Assembly (NCBI GenBank): GCA_025363635.1
Contig: JANYDL010000020.1
Location: forward strand, 1-32,570
Source of the DNA: Actinomycetes bacterium
Lineage (GTDB): Bacteria > Actinomycetota > Actinomycetes > Nanopelagicales > Nanopelagicaceae
Length of the DNA stretch: 32,570 bases
Reading direction: 5' to 3'
Part shown: piece by piece, positions 19,638-27,073 of the stretch
How the letters are laid out: the number at the start of each line of letters is the position of its first letter
How positions within the stretch are numbered: the first letter of the stretch is position 1
The notes under the pieces: model-generated
The model's database searches: none
The model's input: only the letters and a program-made list of their open reading frames with translations
What the model was told of the DNA's origin: nothing
Translations under genes and position numbers: made by a program

Positions 19638-20630
19638 GTGAAATCAGTCGTCGCAGAACAGTTGGTAAAGACCTACAAAAGTGGGAACGTTCGTGCCCTT
19701 GATGGCTTGAGCCTTGACGTTGAAGAGGGCACTGTTTTAAGCGTATTGGGGCCTAACGGCGCTGGAAAAACCACAGTTGTGCGCATATTGGCGACCCTCC
19801 TTGCTCCCGATTCCGGTAGCGCCACCGTTGGTGGCATCGATGTTGTTAGGAGCCCGGAGAAGGTGCGGGAAATAATTGGACTTTCAGGTCAATATGCGGC
19901 CCTCGATGAAGTTCTCACTGGCTGGGATAACTTGGTGATGTTTGGTCGCCTCTATCACTTGAGCAAGAAGCAAGCGGAGTTGCGAGCCACAGAATTGCTA
20001 GAACGGTTCTCCTTAACAGATAGCGCCCGACGATCAATTAAAACGTATTCGGGAGGCATGAGACGAAGACTCGATCTTGCAGCCTCATTGATAGTAAGAC
20101 CAAAAGTACTTTTCTTGGATGAACCTACGACGGGACTTGATCCGCGAGGACGTCAAGAAATGTGGGGTGTTATCGAAGAACTCGTCACCGATGGGGTGAC
20201 CTTGCTTCTCACTACACAATATTTGGATGAAGCCGATCAACTTGCAGATGACATTATTGTTGTCGATCACGGCAAGGTCATTGCGAGAGGAACCTCCGAC
20301 GCACTAAAAAAGCAGATAGGTGGGGAACAACTGCACGTAGTTGTTGAACAGAGCAATATCGCTGCGACAATGGAAATCGTCGCAAAAGTGAGTCAGGCAA
20401 ATGTTCTCCTTGACGAGGGACTCCGCAGGATATCTGCGCCTGTGACTACGGGGTCAAGCGCGCTGATTGATGTACTCAGACTCCTTGATGGAGTAGGTAT
20501 ACATCCACTTGATATCGCTTTGCAGCGCCCATCTCTTGATGATGTGTTCATGTCACTCACCGGCCACGCGGCGGAAGAATCAGTGGCCGCCGCGGAGGGA
20601 AAGAAGATGGGAAAGAGGTCTCGTAAATGA
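19638..20630 (+). CDS. ABC exporter ATP-binding protein, DrrA-like
   Basis: The 330-residue ATPase has Walker A GPNGAGKTT (38-46), the family-typical Q-loop GLSGQYAALDEVLTGWDNL, signature YSGGMRRRLDLAA (about 137-149), Walker B VLFLDEPTTGLDPRG (about 157-171) and TTQYLDEADQLADDI. The Gln in TTQYL, where many ABC ATPases have His, is usual for the daunorubicin-resistance DrrA group. The C-terminal 90 residues form the DrrA extension. It should energise export by the permease encoded next, whose start overlaps its stop by 4 bp. The substrate may be a lipid or drug and is not predictable. Confidence 0.93.
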   Translation: MKSVVAEQLVKTYKSGNVRALDGLSLDVEEGTVLSVLGPNGAGKTTVVRILATLLAPDSGSATVGGIDVVRSPEKVREIIGLSGQYAALDEVLTGWDNLVMFGRLYHLSKKQAELRATELLERFSLTDSARRSIKTYSGGMRRRLDLAASLIVRPKVLFLDEPTTGLDPRGRQEMWGVIEELVTDGVTLLLTTQYLDEADQLADDIIVVDHGKVIARGTSDALKKQIGGEQLHVVVEQSNIAATMEIVAKVSQANVLLDEGLRRISAPVTTGSSALIDVLRLLDGVGIHPLDIALQRPSLDDVFMSLTGHAAEESVAAAEGKKMGKRSRK

Positions 20631-21424
20631 AACGCCCCTTAACTGATGCTTTGATTATCACGCGTCGCCAGCTTCTGCTTTTGCGGCGGGTACCTGAAGT
20701 CTTAATCTTTTCGACTATCCAGCCGGTGATGTTCGTCCTTCTATTCCGCTATGTATTCGGTGGATCGATCACAGCCGGCATGCCAGGGGGATATGTTCAA
20801 TTCCTGATGCCGGGAATCTTCGTGCAAACGGTCGCTTTTACTCTGGCAGGTACTGCTTCTGGCGTGGCAGAGGATATGACCAAGGGACTCATTGATCGTT
20901 ATCGTTCTTTGCCGATTGCACGTTCTGCATTAGTCTTTGGTAAAACTCTTGGCGACTCCACTCTCAACATCGTCGTGCTCATGACAATGGGTGCGGCTGG
21001 ATACATTGTGGGATGGCGACCAACATCTGGCCTGGCGAAAGTGCTCCTCGCCTTCTTGTTTCTCTTGGCGTTTGGATATTCGCTTTCGTGGATAGGTATT
21101 TTTATCGGGCTAATAGCCAAGGATGTTCGTACCGTTCAGAATATGAGTTTTCTCGTTACTTTTCCCCTGACATTTCTATCCAACGCCTTTGCACCAACAA
21201 CTGGAATGCCTCGTGCTCTTCAATATTTCGCCGAATGGAATCCGGTGTCAACTATGGTGGCGGCGACACGTGAGCTTTTCGGACTTAAAAATAGTTTTGG
21301 TGTCACGGCGGGTTCTTTCCCGAGCCAACATCCATTGACGATGTCTTTCATCTACATGATTGCAATTGTCATGTTTTTTGTGCCGATCAGCGTTAATAAA
21401 TATAAAAACGTCGCGAAGAGATAA
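20627..21424 (+). CDS. ABC-2 type exporter permease, DrrB-like
   Basis: The 265-residue membrane protein has six predicted helices, with RRVPEVLIFSTIQPVMFVLLFRYVFGG at the start. The conserved loop EDMTKGLIDRYRSLPIARSA and FPLTFLSNAFAPT are typical of DrrB/ABC-2 permeases. It pairs with the ATPase through an ATGA overlap to form a two-component exporter. It converges with greA across 23 bp of A-rich sequence without a clear hairpin terminator. Confidence 0.93.
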   Translation: MKRPLTDALIITRRQLLLLRRVPEVLIFSTIQPVMFVLLFRYVFGGSITAGMPGGYVQFLMPGIFVQTVAFTLAGTASGVAEDMTKGLIDRYRSLPIARSALVFGKTLGDSTLNIVVLMTMGAAGYIVGWRPTSGLAKVLLAFLFLLAFGYSLSWIGIFIGLIAKDVRTVQNMSFLVTFPLTFLSNAFAPTTGMPRALQYFAEWNPVSTMVAATRELFGLKNSFGVTAGSFPSQHPLTMSFIYMIAIVMFFVPISVNKYKNVAKR

Positions 21425-21447
21425 TCACGAAAAAAAAGAAAATAGTT

Positions 21448-21924
21448 CTATAGATATGGATTGAAATCCAAAATCTTTACGGAGATAATTTTTCCTTTGG
21501 GCGAAGTGTATGAAACTTCATCACCTTTTTTCTTGCCCATCACAGCAGCGCCAAGAAGCGACTTTTCGCTATATACCTCGAGCTCGCCACTGGCAATCTC
21601 ACGCGAACCGAGAAGAAAACGTAAGTCTTCATCTCCAACTTTTGCGGTAATCACCATGCCAGAACCGATCACCCCAGATTCTCCAATGGGGGGAGCGCCG
21701 ATGTGAGCGTGCTCCAACATGTGCTTGAGTTGGCGAATTCGGGCTTCCATCTTTCCTTGCTCTTCACGAGCGGCGTGGTAACCACCGTTTTCTTTGAGGT
21801 CGCCCTCAGCTCGCGCGGTTTCGATCTTCTTGATGATTTCCGGGCGCCCAAAAGTCTCGAGATGTGCCAATTCCGCTTGTAGACGGTCGGCAGCCTCTTG
21901 TGTGAGCCAGGTTTGCGTAGTCAT
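21448..21924 (-). CDS. greA: Transcription elongation factor GreA
   Basis: GreA enters the RNA polymerase secondary channel and stimulates cleavage of backtracked RNA. The protein has 158 residues, the standard length. It has an N-terminal coiled coil whose tip carries acidic residues in AEGDLKENGGYHAAREEQG and a C-terminal FKBP-like domain (about 80-158). The start chosen is the ATG at 21924 (MTTQTWLTQEA), which matches family N-termini; the in-frame start at 21975 would overlap DUF4307. There is no SD before it, but the start lies only 13 nt after the DUF4307 stop, so it is probably read from the same mRNA. Confidence 0.96.
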   Translation of the reverse strand: MTTQTWLTQEAADRLQAELAHLETFGRPEIIKKIETARAEGDLKENGGYHAAREEQGKMEARIRQLKHMLEHAHIGAPPIGESGVIGSGMVITAKVGDEDLRFLLGSREIASGELEVYSEKSLLGAAVMGKKKGDEVSYTSPKGKIISVKILDFNPYL

Positions 21925-21937
21925 AAGGAGGGTTAGG

Positions 21938-22321
21938 TTACTGGGTAGTGGGTCGGCAACGCGAAATACCCGCACTCACCGCCGCGGATCTCGTAGGTAT
22001 GAGCGCGATTTTCTCGATGTGAGATCCTCCTGCGGGGATAACATCGTCAATTTCACCGACGACATTCTTGTCAAAATCATGAGCAGTCAGTGTGCAGATA
22101 ATTGGCTTTTGAGCCTCCCTTCGATCCACGGAATAGCGAATGCTTAGGTATCGATCAGATGAAATTGAAAACGAGATGAGTGTTGTGGAAATAGCTGGTC
22201 GAGAGTGGTGGAGCCCAGCCCAGGTTAACCAACTTCCTCCCAGTAGGAGAAGAATCGCAGCCAATGATTTCCAGCGCATCGGCTTCTTGCCGTACCGGTC
22301 AGTTAAGTCGAGTTCGGACAT
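21938..22321 (-). CDS. DUF4307 membrane protein
   Basis: The 127-residue protein begins LTDRYGKKP, the usual DUF4307 opening. It has one membrane helix (about 18-38, LAAILLLLGGSWLTWAGL) and an extracytoplasmic beta-rich domain. Its function is unknown. Location directly upstream of greA on the same strand is conserved in actinobacteria (Rv1081c-Rv1080c), which is the main support for the call. Confidence 0.88.
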   Translation of the reverse strand: MSELDLTDRYGKKPMRWKSLAAILLLLGGSWLTWAGLHHSRPAISTTLISFSISSDRYLSIRYSVDRREAQKPIICTLTAHDFDKNVVGEIDDVIPAGGSHIEKIALIPTRSAAVSAGISRCRPTTQ

Positions 22322-22375
22322 GGGATGATTGTTTCAGAGATGGACTAAGAATGTTATTCGGGAAATGAGGGTGAG

Positions 22376-22540
22376 ATGTCTCAGAACGTAGAAATGGGTG
22401 GTGTCGGTTCCTTAACTATCGCTGTACTTGTAGCGGCCGTTATTTTCCTCATGAGAAGTTTCTACAAAAGATACAGCAGAATGGAAAAAGCGAGGCAACT
22501 TCAGGAATCGAGTGACGCTCGAAAAAATGAATCAGAGTAA
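22376..22540 (+). CDS. Small single-pass membrane protein (54 residues)
   Basis: An ATG with a well-spaced GAGG (5 nt upstream) opens a 54-codon frame. The product begins MSQNVEMGGVGSLTIAVL, has one hydrophobic helix (about residues 12-26) and a basic, charged C-terminal tail (RSFYKRYSRMEKARQLQE). It overlaps the SURF1 start by 29 bp, so translation of the two is probably coupled. I recognise no family. A part in cytochrome oxidase assembly is only suggested by position. Confidence 0.6.
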   Translation: MSQNVEMGGVGSLTIAVLVAAVIFLMRSFYKRYSRMEKARQLQESSDARKNESE

Positions 22541-23234
22541 GTTCCACAAGGTCGTTGCCTATCTGGGTCTTCTAGCCGTCACTTTTACATTTATCGCTTT
22601 AGGTGTGTGGCAGTGGAATCGTGCACAAGAAAGTCAGCGACCGATTGTGGTTTCTTCGAAAATTGTTGCGCTCAACGCTGTGACAAAGCCGCGAATAGCG
22701 CTTCCCACAAGTGCTGTGCTCAGACGAGTCCATGTAAGTGGTCACTATGTCGGCTCGTTCCAGGCACCTCATCAGATAGATGGATTTGGTAAGGAAGCAA
22801 TATGGGACGTGGGCATGCTGCAAACCGATCAAGGCGGCGTAATACTTGTCGCGCGGGGTTTATCGAGTGAAAGAGTCAGGACTTCATTATCGGCAAAAAT
22901 CGAGATTGTAGGAAAATTAATGCCTCACCAAAGCGATGATTACGTTGATGCAGGTGAAGGAGTACTGCGTCGACTAGATAGCGCACTCATCGTCGGAGAG
23001 ACCTCTCAAGATTTATATGATGGGTACTTAATTGCCGAAAGTGAAAGTATTGACGGAGTGGTTTCACAGCGAGTGCGTATCGAGCCGCCTGCACCCCGAT
23101 CCGCGGTCCCGGGTTTCTATTGGCAGCACCTCTCTTACGTGATTATTTGGTGGTTTATGGCGGGAGTCATGCTTTACCTTCCTTTCTATCAACGTAGAGT
23201 GACCTCCACGGTGGAGCAAGCCGAAGCTAATTAA
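22512..23234 (+). CDS. SURF1-family cytochrome c oxidase assembly protein
   Basis: SURF1 proteins help insert heme a into cytochrome c oxidase subunit I. The 240-residue protein has the family topology. It has an N-terminal helix (about 13-33) ending in the conserved GVWQWNRA, a large extracytoplasmic domain with RRVHVSGHY and VILVARGL, and a C-terminal helix that begins at QHLSYVIIWWFMAGVMLYLPF. The GTG at 22512 has AGGA 5 nt upstream; an ATG at 22527 is an alternative without an SD. It lies in a + strand run with DUF3817 and the prenyl synthase. Confidence 0.9.
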   Translation: MTLEKMNQSKFHKVVAYLGLLAVTFTFIALGVWQWNRAQESQRPIVVSSKIVALNAVTKPRIALPTSAVLRRVHVSGHYVGSFQAPHQIDGFGKEAIWDVGMLQTDQGGVILVARGLSSERVRTSLSAKIEIVGKLMPHQSDDYVDAGEGVLRRLDSALIVGETSQDLYDGYLIAESESIDGVVSQRVRIEPPAPRSAVPGFYWQHLSYVIIWWFMAGVMLYLPFYQRRVTSTVEQAEAN

Positions 23235-23247
23235 GGAGCAATTCAAG

Positions 23248-23586
23248 ATGGCACGTACTAGTGACGGAACCGTTAAGCGCTATCGAGTAATGGCGATTAT
23301 TTCAGGAATTATGTCTTTGCTTCTTTGGTTTGTTTACGTTCCGGTTAAGGCGCTAAATCACAATCCTGATGTCCATAGCGCCCTGGTGTGGATTCCCATG
23401 GTCCATGGTTATCTCTATCCAATTTATGTTTTGACGGCGATTCAACTTTCTCTGAAAGCCAAGTGGTCACTTCCCAAGATGTTGGGCTTTATTCTGGCTG
23501 GCACACTTCCCGTTGCGTCATTGATTGCAGAACGTCGTGTTGTCGCACAATTTCTTCCTAAAAAGTCAATTCATAAAGGTTTTTAA
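23248..23586 (+). CDS. DUF3817 membrane protein
   Basis: The 112-residue protein has three hydrophobic segments (about 14-32, 43-64, 75-93), including IMSLLLWFVYVPVKAL and WIPMVHGYLYPIYVLTA. The conserved HG, YP and C-terminal PVASLIAERRV are typical of DUF3817. AAGGAG 9 nt before the ATG sets the start. The role is unknown. It lies 13 bp after SURF1 and 6 bp before the prenyl synthase, so it is in the same operon. Confidence 0.9.
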   Translation: MARTSDGTVKRYRVMAIISGIMSLLLWFVYVPVKALNHNPDVHSALVWIPMVHGYLYPIYVLTAIQLSLKAKWSLPKMLGFILAGTLPVASLIAERRVVAQFLPKKSIHKGF

Positions 23587-23592
23587 TACGGC

Positions 23593-24390
23593 ATGAAGAG
23601 GCGTGGATCAACCCTTCGTAGCGCAATTAAAGCAATCCTTTATCCGCTCTACGAGCATCGCCTGGTGCGTTATTTGGATTTCACCCAGACTCCTCATCAT
23701 GTTGGGGTAATCCTGGACGGCAATCGCAGATGGGCCAGAGAAAATCCAGATGATTTAGGTGTGACATCCGCGGCGCGAGGCCACAGAGCAGGCGCGGCAA
23801 AGATCATCGAATTTCTAGGTTGGTGCGAAGAAGCACAAGTACGTGTCGTAACAATCTGGCTTTTATCGAATGACAATTTCAAAAGATCATCCGAAGAGAT
23901 TGATGCACTGCTTCTAATAATTGGCGACACTGTTGATGGATTGAAATCCACCGGACGGTGGAATATCAAACCTGTTGGCTCGCTTGAACTCCTGCCAGAG
24001 TGGCTGAGAGAAAAACTGCAGGAGTCAAAGTCCGATCTCCTTGATGCCATCGAAGTAAATGTTGCAATTGGTTATGGCGGGCGACGAGAAATTGTGGATT
24101 CGGTAAAGCGGTACATGCTGGATGCGAATAGTCACGGGCTCTCTATGGAGCAAGCTGCTGAAGATCTTTCTGCGGAAAAGATTGCGAATTTTTTGTATAC
24201 CGCAGGACAGCCGGATCCCGAACTTCTGATTCGTACCTCTGGAGAGCAGCGACTTGGAGGTTTTCTCCTTTGGCAAAGCGCCCAATCTGAGTTTTACTTT
24301 TGCGAGGCTTACTGGCCAGATTTTAGACGAGTGGATTTTTTGCGAGCGTTGAGAGCATATTCACTACGTCATCGTAGGTTTGGCGCATAA
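23593..24390 (+). CDS. Cis-prenyltransferase (isoprenyl/undecaprenyl diphosphate synthase family)
   Basis: These enzymes chain isopentenyl diphosphate units in Z configuration to make polyprenyl carriers for cell wall synthesis. The 265-residue protein has HVGVILDGNRRWA (catalytic Asp42), GHRAGA, VTIWLLSNDNFKRS (where E. coli UppS has YAFSxENW), VNVAIGYGGRREI and the C-terminal LLIRTSGEQRLGGFLLWQSAQ. Sequence style and context resemble M. tuberculosis Rv1086, which makes a short (E,Z)-farnesyl product, rather than the long-chain Rv2361c. Product length cannot be settled by eye. It begins 6 bp after DUF3817. Confidence 0.92.
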   Translation: MKRRGSTLRSAIKAILYPLYEHRLVRYLDFTQTPHHVGVILDGNRRWARENPDDLGVTSAARGHRAGAAKIIEFLGWCEEAQVRVVTIWLLSNDNFKRSSEEIDALLLIIGDTVDGLKSTGRWNIKPVGSLELLPEWLREKLQESKSDLLDAIEVNVAIGYGGRREIVDSVKRYMLDANSHGLSMEQAAEDLSAEKIANFLYTAGQPDPELLIRTSGEQRLGGFLLWQSAQSEFYFCEAYWPDFRRVDFLRALRAYSLRHRRFGA

Positions 24391-24441
24391 CGTCGTCTCT
24401 CATACGTCATGAGTTCAAACCATTCGGAATAGGATTAAGTT

Positions 24442-25368
24442 GTGGAGTCCAGAGGTCTCGAACCCGTAGTACATATAGAAGATTTCGGTATGAGTTTTGG
24501 CTCAACAAGAGTCATAGAAGGCCTTTCTTTTGATGTTTATCCAGGTGAAACTTTTGGTTTTCTAGGTTCAAATGGCTCAGGAAAGACGACGACGATTCGT
24601 GCACTCTTGGGTATTTATCAGGCCACTGCAGGAATTCTTCACGTAGGCGGGCAGCCGTTTTCGCCCGATAGGAATATCAGTTTGGGTTATCTCCCGGAAG
24701 AGCGAGGGTTATATAAAAAGGAAACCGTCATTGATGTCATGGTTTACTTCGGACGACTTAAGGGGCTCTCGAGGGAACGCGCCAACAATTGGTCAATTTC
24801 CTATCTCGCCCGTGTAGGTATCGCATCGAAAGCTAAGGTGAGGTTGGACAAACTCTCAAGCGGAGAACAACAGAAAGTGCAGTTAGGGATCACGATTATG
24901 AATGACCCCGTTCTCTTAATTCTTGATGAGCCGACGAAAGGTTTTGATCCTGTGAATCGTCGATTACTCATGGAGATTATCGAGGAGCAACGGGTGGCGG
25001 GTACGACAGTCCTCATGGTGACTCATCAGATGGAAGAAGTCGAAAGGCTCTGCGATCGAGTCGTACTCCTGAAGCATGGCAAAGCAAGAGCGTATGGGAC
25101 AATTTCGGAAATTCAGGGTGAATTTGGTTCATCATCCATTTTTGTTGAGCACGCGGGTGAAATGCCGAATTCAGCGAGGTACAACATTCAGTTTTCTAGT
25201 CAAGGAAGATCGAAATTGCTCGCAAAGTCCGGAAATTCGGTCGGGAGTATTCTCAAAGAGTTAGTTGAACGAGGCGTCGAAGTAAGCAGTTTTGCTGAGA
25301 AAAAATCTTCACTCGATGAAATATTCATACAAATTTACGGTGAAGAGCAAGCTCGAGAGGCGGGATAG
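24442..25368 (+). CDS. ABC exporter ATP-binding protein, NatA/YhaQ-like
   Basis: The 308-residue ATPase has Walker A LGSNGSGKTTT (42-51 region), the Q-loop segment LGYLPEERGLYKKETV typical of the NatA/YhaQ group, signature LSSGEQQKVQLG (about 135-146) and Walker B LLILDEPTKGFDPVN (about 152-166). The H-loop is MVTHQMEEVE, and a C-terminal extension of about 80 residues follows. The GTG start has AGGA 8 nt upstream. It pairs with the permease 2 bp downstream. NatAB-type pumps export Na+ or other toxic solutes, but the substrate here is open. Confidence 0.92.
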   Translation: MESRGLEPVVHIEDFGMSFGSTRVIEGLSFDVYPGETFGFLGSNGSGKTTTIRALLGIYQATAGILHVGGQPFSPDRNISLGYLPEERGLYKKETVIDVMVYFGRLKGLSRERANNWSISYLARVGIASKAKVRLDKLSSGEQQKVQLGITIMNDPVLLILDEPTKGFDPVNRRLLMEIIEEQRVAGTTVLMVTHQMEEVERLCDRVVLLKHGKARAYGTISEIQGEFGSSSIFVEHAGEMPNSARYNIQFSSQGRSKLLAKSGNSVGSILKELVERGVEVSSFAEKKSSLDEIFIQIYGEEQAREAG

Positions 25369-25370
25369 AT

Positions 25371-26591
25371 ATGTCCAAACGCAATCTCGGCACGGTCGTT
25401 TCCTTTGAAGTTTCACGAACGTTGAAAAAGAAGAAGTTCTGGCTGGGAACCTTGACGGTGCCTTTCGCTATGGCCCTTGTTCTGGGCTTAATAATCGTGT
25501 CAAATGCGACCACTGCAAATAAAGTAGATGTTCAGAAGAATGCCAAGTTTGCTTTCGAATATATCGATTCTTCTGGGCTTGTCGAAGTCGCGATAGCAAA
25601 GTCTCTTGGGGGAACTCCTGCGACCAACGCGCAAATGGCCATCAATAGTGTCAAAAATGGAGAGATACCGGCATTCTTCGACTTTCCTTCGAATCCGGCT
25701 GTCCAGTCAGTCAAAGTTTACGGAGTGGACAAAGGCATTTTTAATAATGGAAAATATTCAGCAGTGGCTACGCAGTTGTTGACTCTCAGTCTTCAGAACA
25801 AAGTAGGGGACGCTTCACTTTTCACGCTTGCCGCCGGAAAGGTGAAGGTAATTTCCACCTCCTATTTACATGGAAAGGTTTCTGGAAGCTTGGCGGATGT
25901 GATTCCGCCATTGCTCTTTCTCGTGATTTTCTATCTTGTGATTCTTCTCCTAGGAAATCAGATGCTTACAAGCACACAGGAAGAAAAGGAGAATCGGGTC
26001 ACTGAAATCATTCTTACCACTGTCAAACCAAACACTTTAATTATTGGTAAAATTTTGTCTCTCTTCACAATTGGCATGGTTCAGATTCTCGTGTTTGCCT
26101 TTCCAGTCGCGATTGGATACGTTTTTTTCCGCACAGATCTTCGCCTTCCCAATTTTGATCTTTCCTCCTTAAATTTTCATCCTCTGCCAATGTTCATCGG
26201 GTTTATGTTGCTCATAGGTGGCTTCACACTCTTTACTGGCACATTGGTGGCGGTTGGCGCGATTATGCCCACAGCAAAAGAAGCGGGAAATGTGTTCGGT
26301 GTCGTCACTGCTTTACTTTTTGCTCCATTTTGGGTTATTTCACTTGTCGCCTCGGACCCTCGTTCCCTTATAGTCCAAATCTTCACGTACTTTCCGTACT
26401 CTGCGGCGGTCACTGGGATGATGAGAAACGGCTTGGGTTCCCTTGGAAACGCAGCTGCAGCAATTGTGATTCTAGAGTTGTTTGTTTTTGGCTTCCTCAT
26501 CTTGAAATTGGCGATTCGACTATTCCGATTTGGATCGATTGAGTATTCAAAGCGGGTTTCCCCTTTGAAGGTATTTCGCCACGCCAAGTGA
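25371..26591 (+). CDS. ABC-2 type exporter permease, NatB/YhaP-like
   Basis: The 406-residue membrane protein has one N-terminal helix (about 24-44). A large extracytoplasmic domain (about 45-180) follows, then five or more helices, with VIFYLVILLLGNQMLTSTQEEKENRVTEIILTTVKP in between. The EEKENR(V/I)xEI segment is diagnostic of NatB-like ABC-2 permeases. It begins 2 bp after the ATPase stop and completes the exporter. Confidence 0.92.
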   Translation: MSKRNLGTVVSFEVSRTLKKKKFWLGTLTVPFAMALVLGLIIVSNATTANKVDVQKNAKFAFEYIDSSGLVEVAIAKSLGGTPATNAQMAINSVKNGEIPAFFDFPSNPAVQSVKVYGVDKGIFNNGKYSAVATQLLTLSLQNKVGDASLFTLAAGKVKVISTSYLHGKVSGSLADVIPPLLFLVIFYLVILLLGNQMLTSTQEEKENRVTEIILTTVKPNTLIIGKILSLFTIGMVQILVFAFPVAIGYVFFRTDLRLPNFDLSSLNFHPLPMFIGFMLLIGGFTLFTGTLVAVGAIMPTAKEAGNVFGVVTALLFAPFWVISLVASDPRSLIVQIFTYFPYSAAVTGMMRNGLGSLGNAAAAIVILELFVFGFLILKLAIRLFRFGSIEYSKRVSPLKVFRHAK

Positions 26592-26608
26592 GGTAATCTC
26601 GGAAGTGA

Positions 26609-26614
26609 TAGGTT
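26609..26614 (+). promoter_or_regulatory. Candidate -10 element for a leaderless META-protein mRNA
   Basis: TAGGTT (TANNNT) ends 6 nt before the GTG at 26621. No SD with normal spacing is present. The gap to the preceding permease is only 29 bp, so read-through from the operon is also possible. Confidence 0.3.
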
Positions 26615-26620
26615 ATTGAA

Positions 26621-27073
26621 GTGAAGAAAAGTGTTGCTATTGGCTTAGTTTTCCTCTTGCTCGCAGGTGTAGGAGCCATGGCGCTGAGCATCTCCAAGGA
26701 AGGGACAGAGGAGCCCAAAGGTGCAACGGTCGCGGCAAGAAGCACGCTGACAATGAAGCCCTGGAAATGGGTAAGCACGACTTACAGTGATGGTAAGAAA
26801 ATCACCGCGAAAACGCCAAAGTTCGTACTGACATTTACCAAGGACGGAAATTTTTCATCAGCTACGGATTGCAACACTATTGCCGGAAAATATACTGATG
26901 TTGAGAAGCGCGTAACGCTTTCAGATATGGTTTCGACGCTGATGGCTTGCGAGAATGCGCAGGAGGGTGAATACACAAAAGCCTTAAGCCAGGTCAGCAC
27001 TTATTTCTTCCGAACAAATGGCGAATTAGTTTTTGATCTCAATTACGACAGCGGATCTATCATCTTTAATTAG
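26621..27073 (+). CDS. META-domain (HslJ-like) secreted or membrane-anchored protein
   Basis: The 150-residue protein has an N-terminal hydrophobic segment (about 4-22) that may be a signal peptide or anchor. A single META domain (about 45-150) follows, with WKWVSTTY, FVLTFTKDGNFSSATDCNTIAGKY, VSTLMACENAQEGEYTKAL and YFFRTNGELVF. The CN and AC cysteines are the usual family pair. META/HslJ proteins are envelope proteins linked to stress or antibiotic tolerance in other bacteria. The GTG start lacks an SD. Its stop interleaves with the stop of the convergent surface-protein gene. Confidence 0.88.
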   Translation: MKKSVAIGLVFLLLAGVGAMALSISKEGTEEPKGATVAARSTLTMKPWKWVSTTYSDGKKITAKTPKFVLTFTKDGNFSSATDCNTIAGKYTDVEKRVTLSDMVSTLMACENAQEGEYTKALSQVSTYFFRTNGELVFDLNYDSGSIIFN

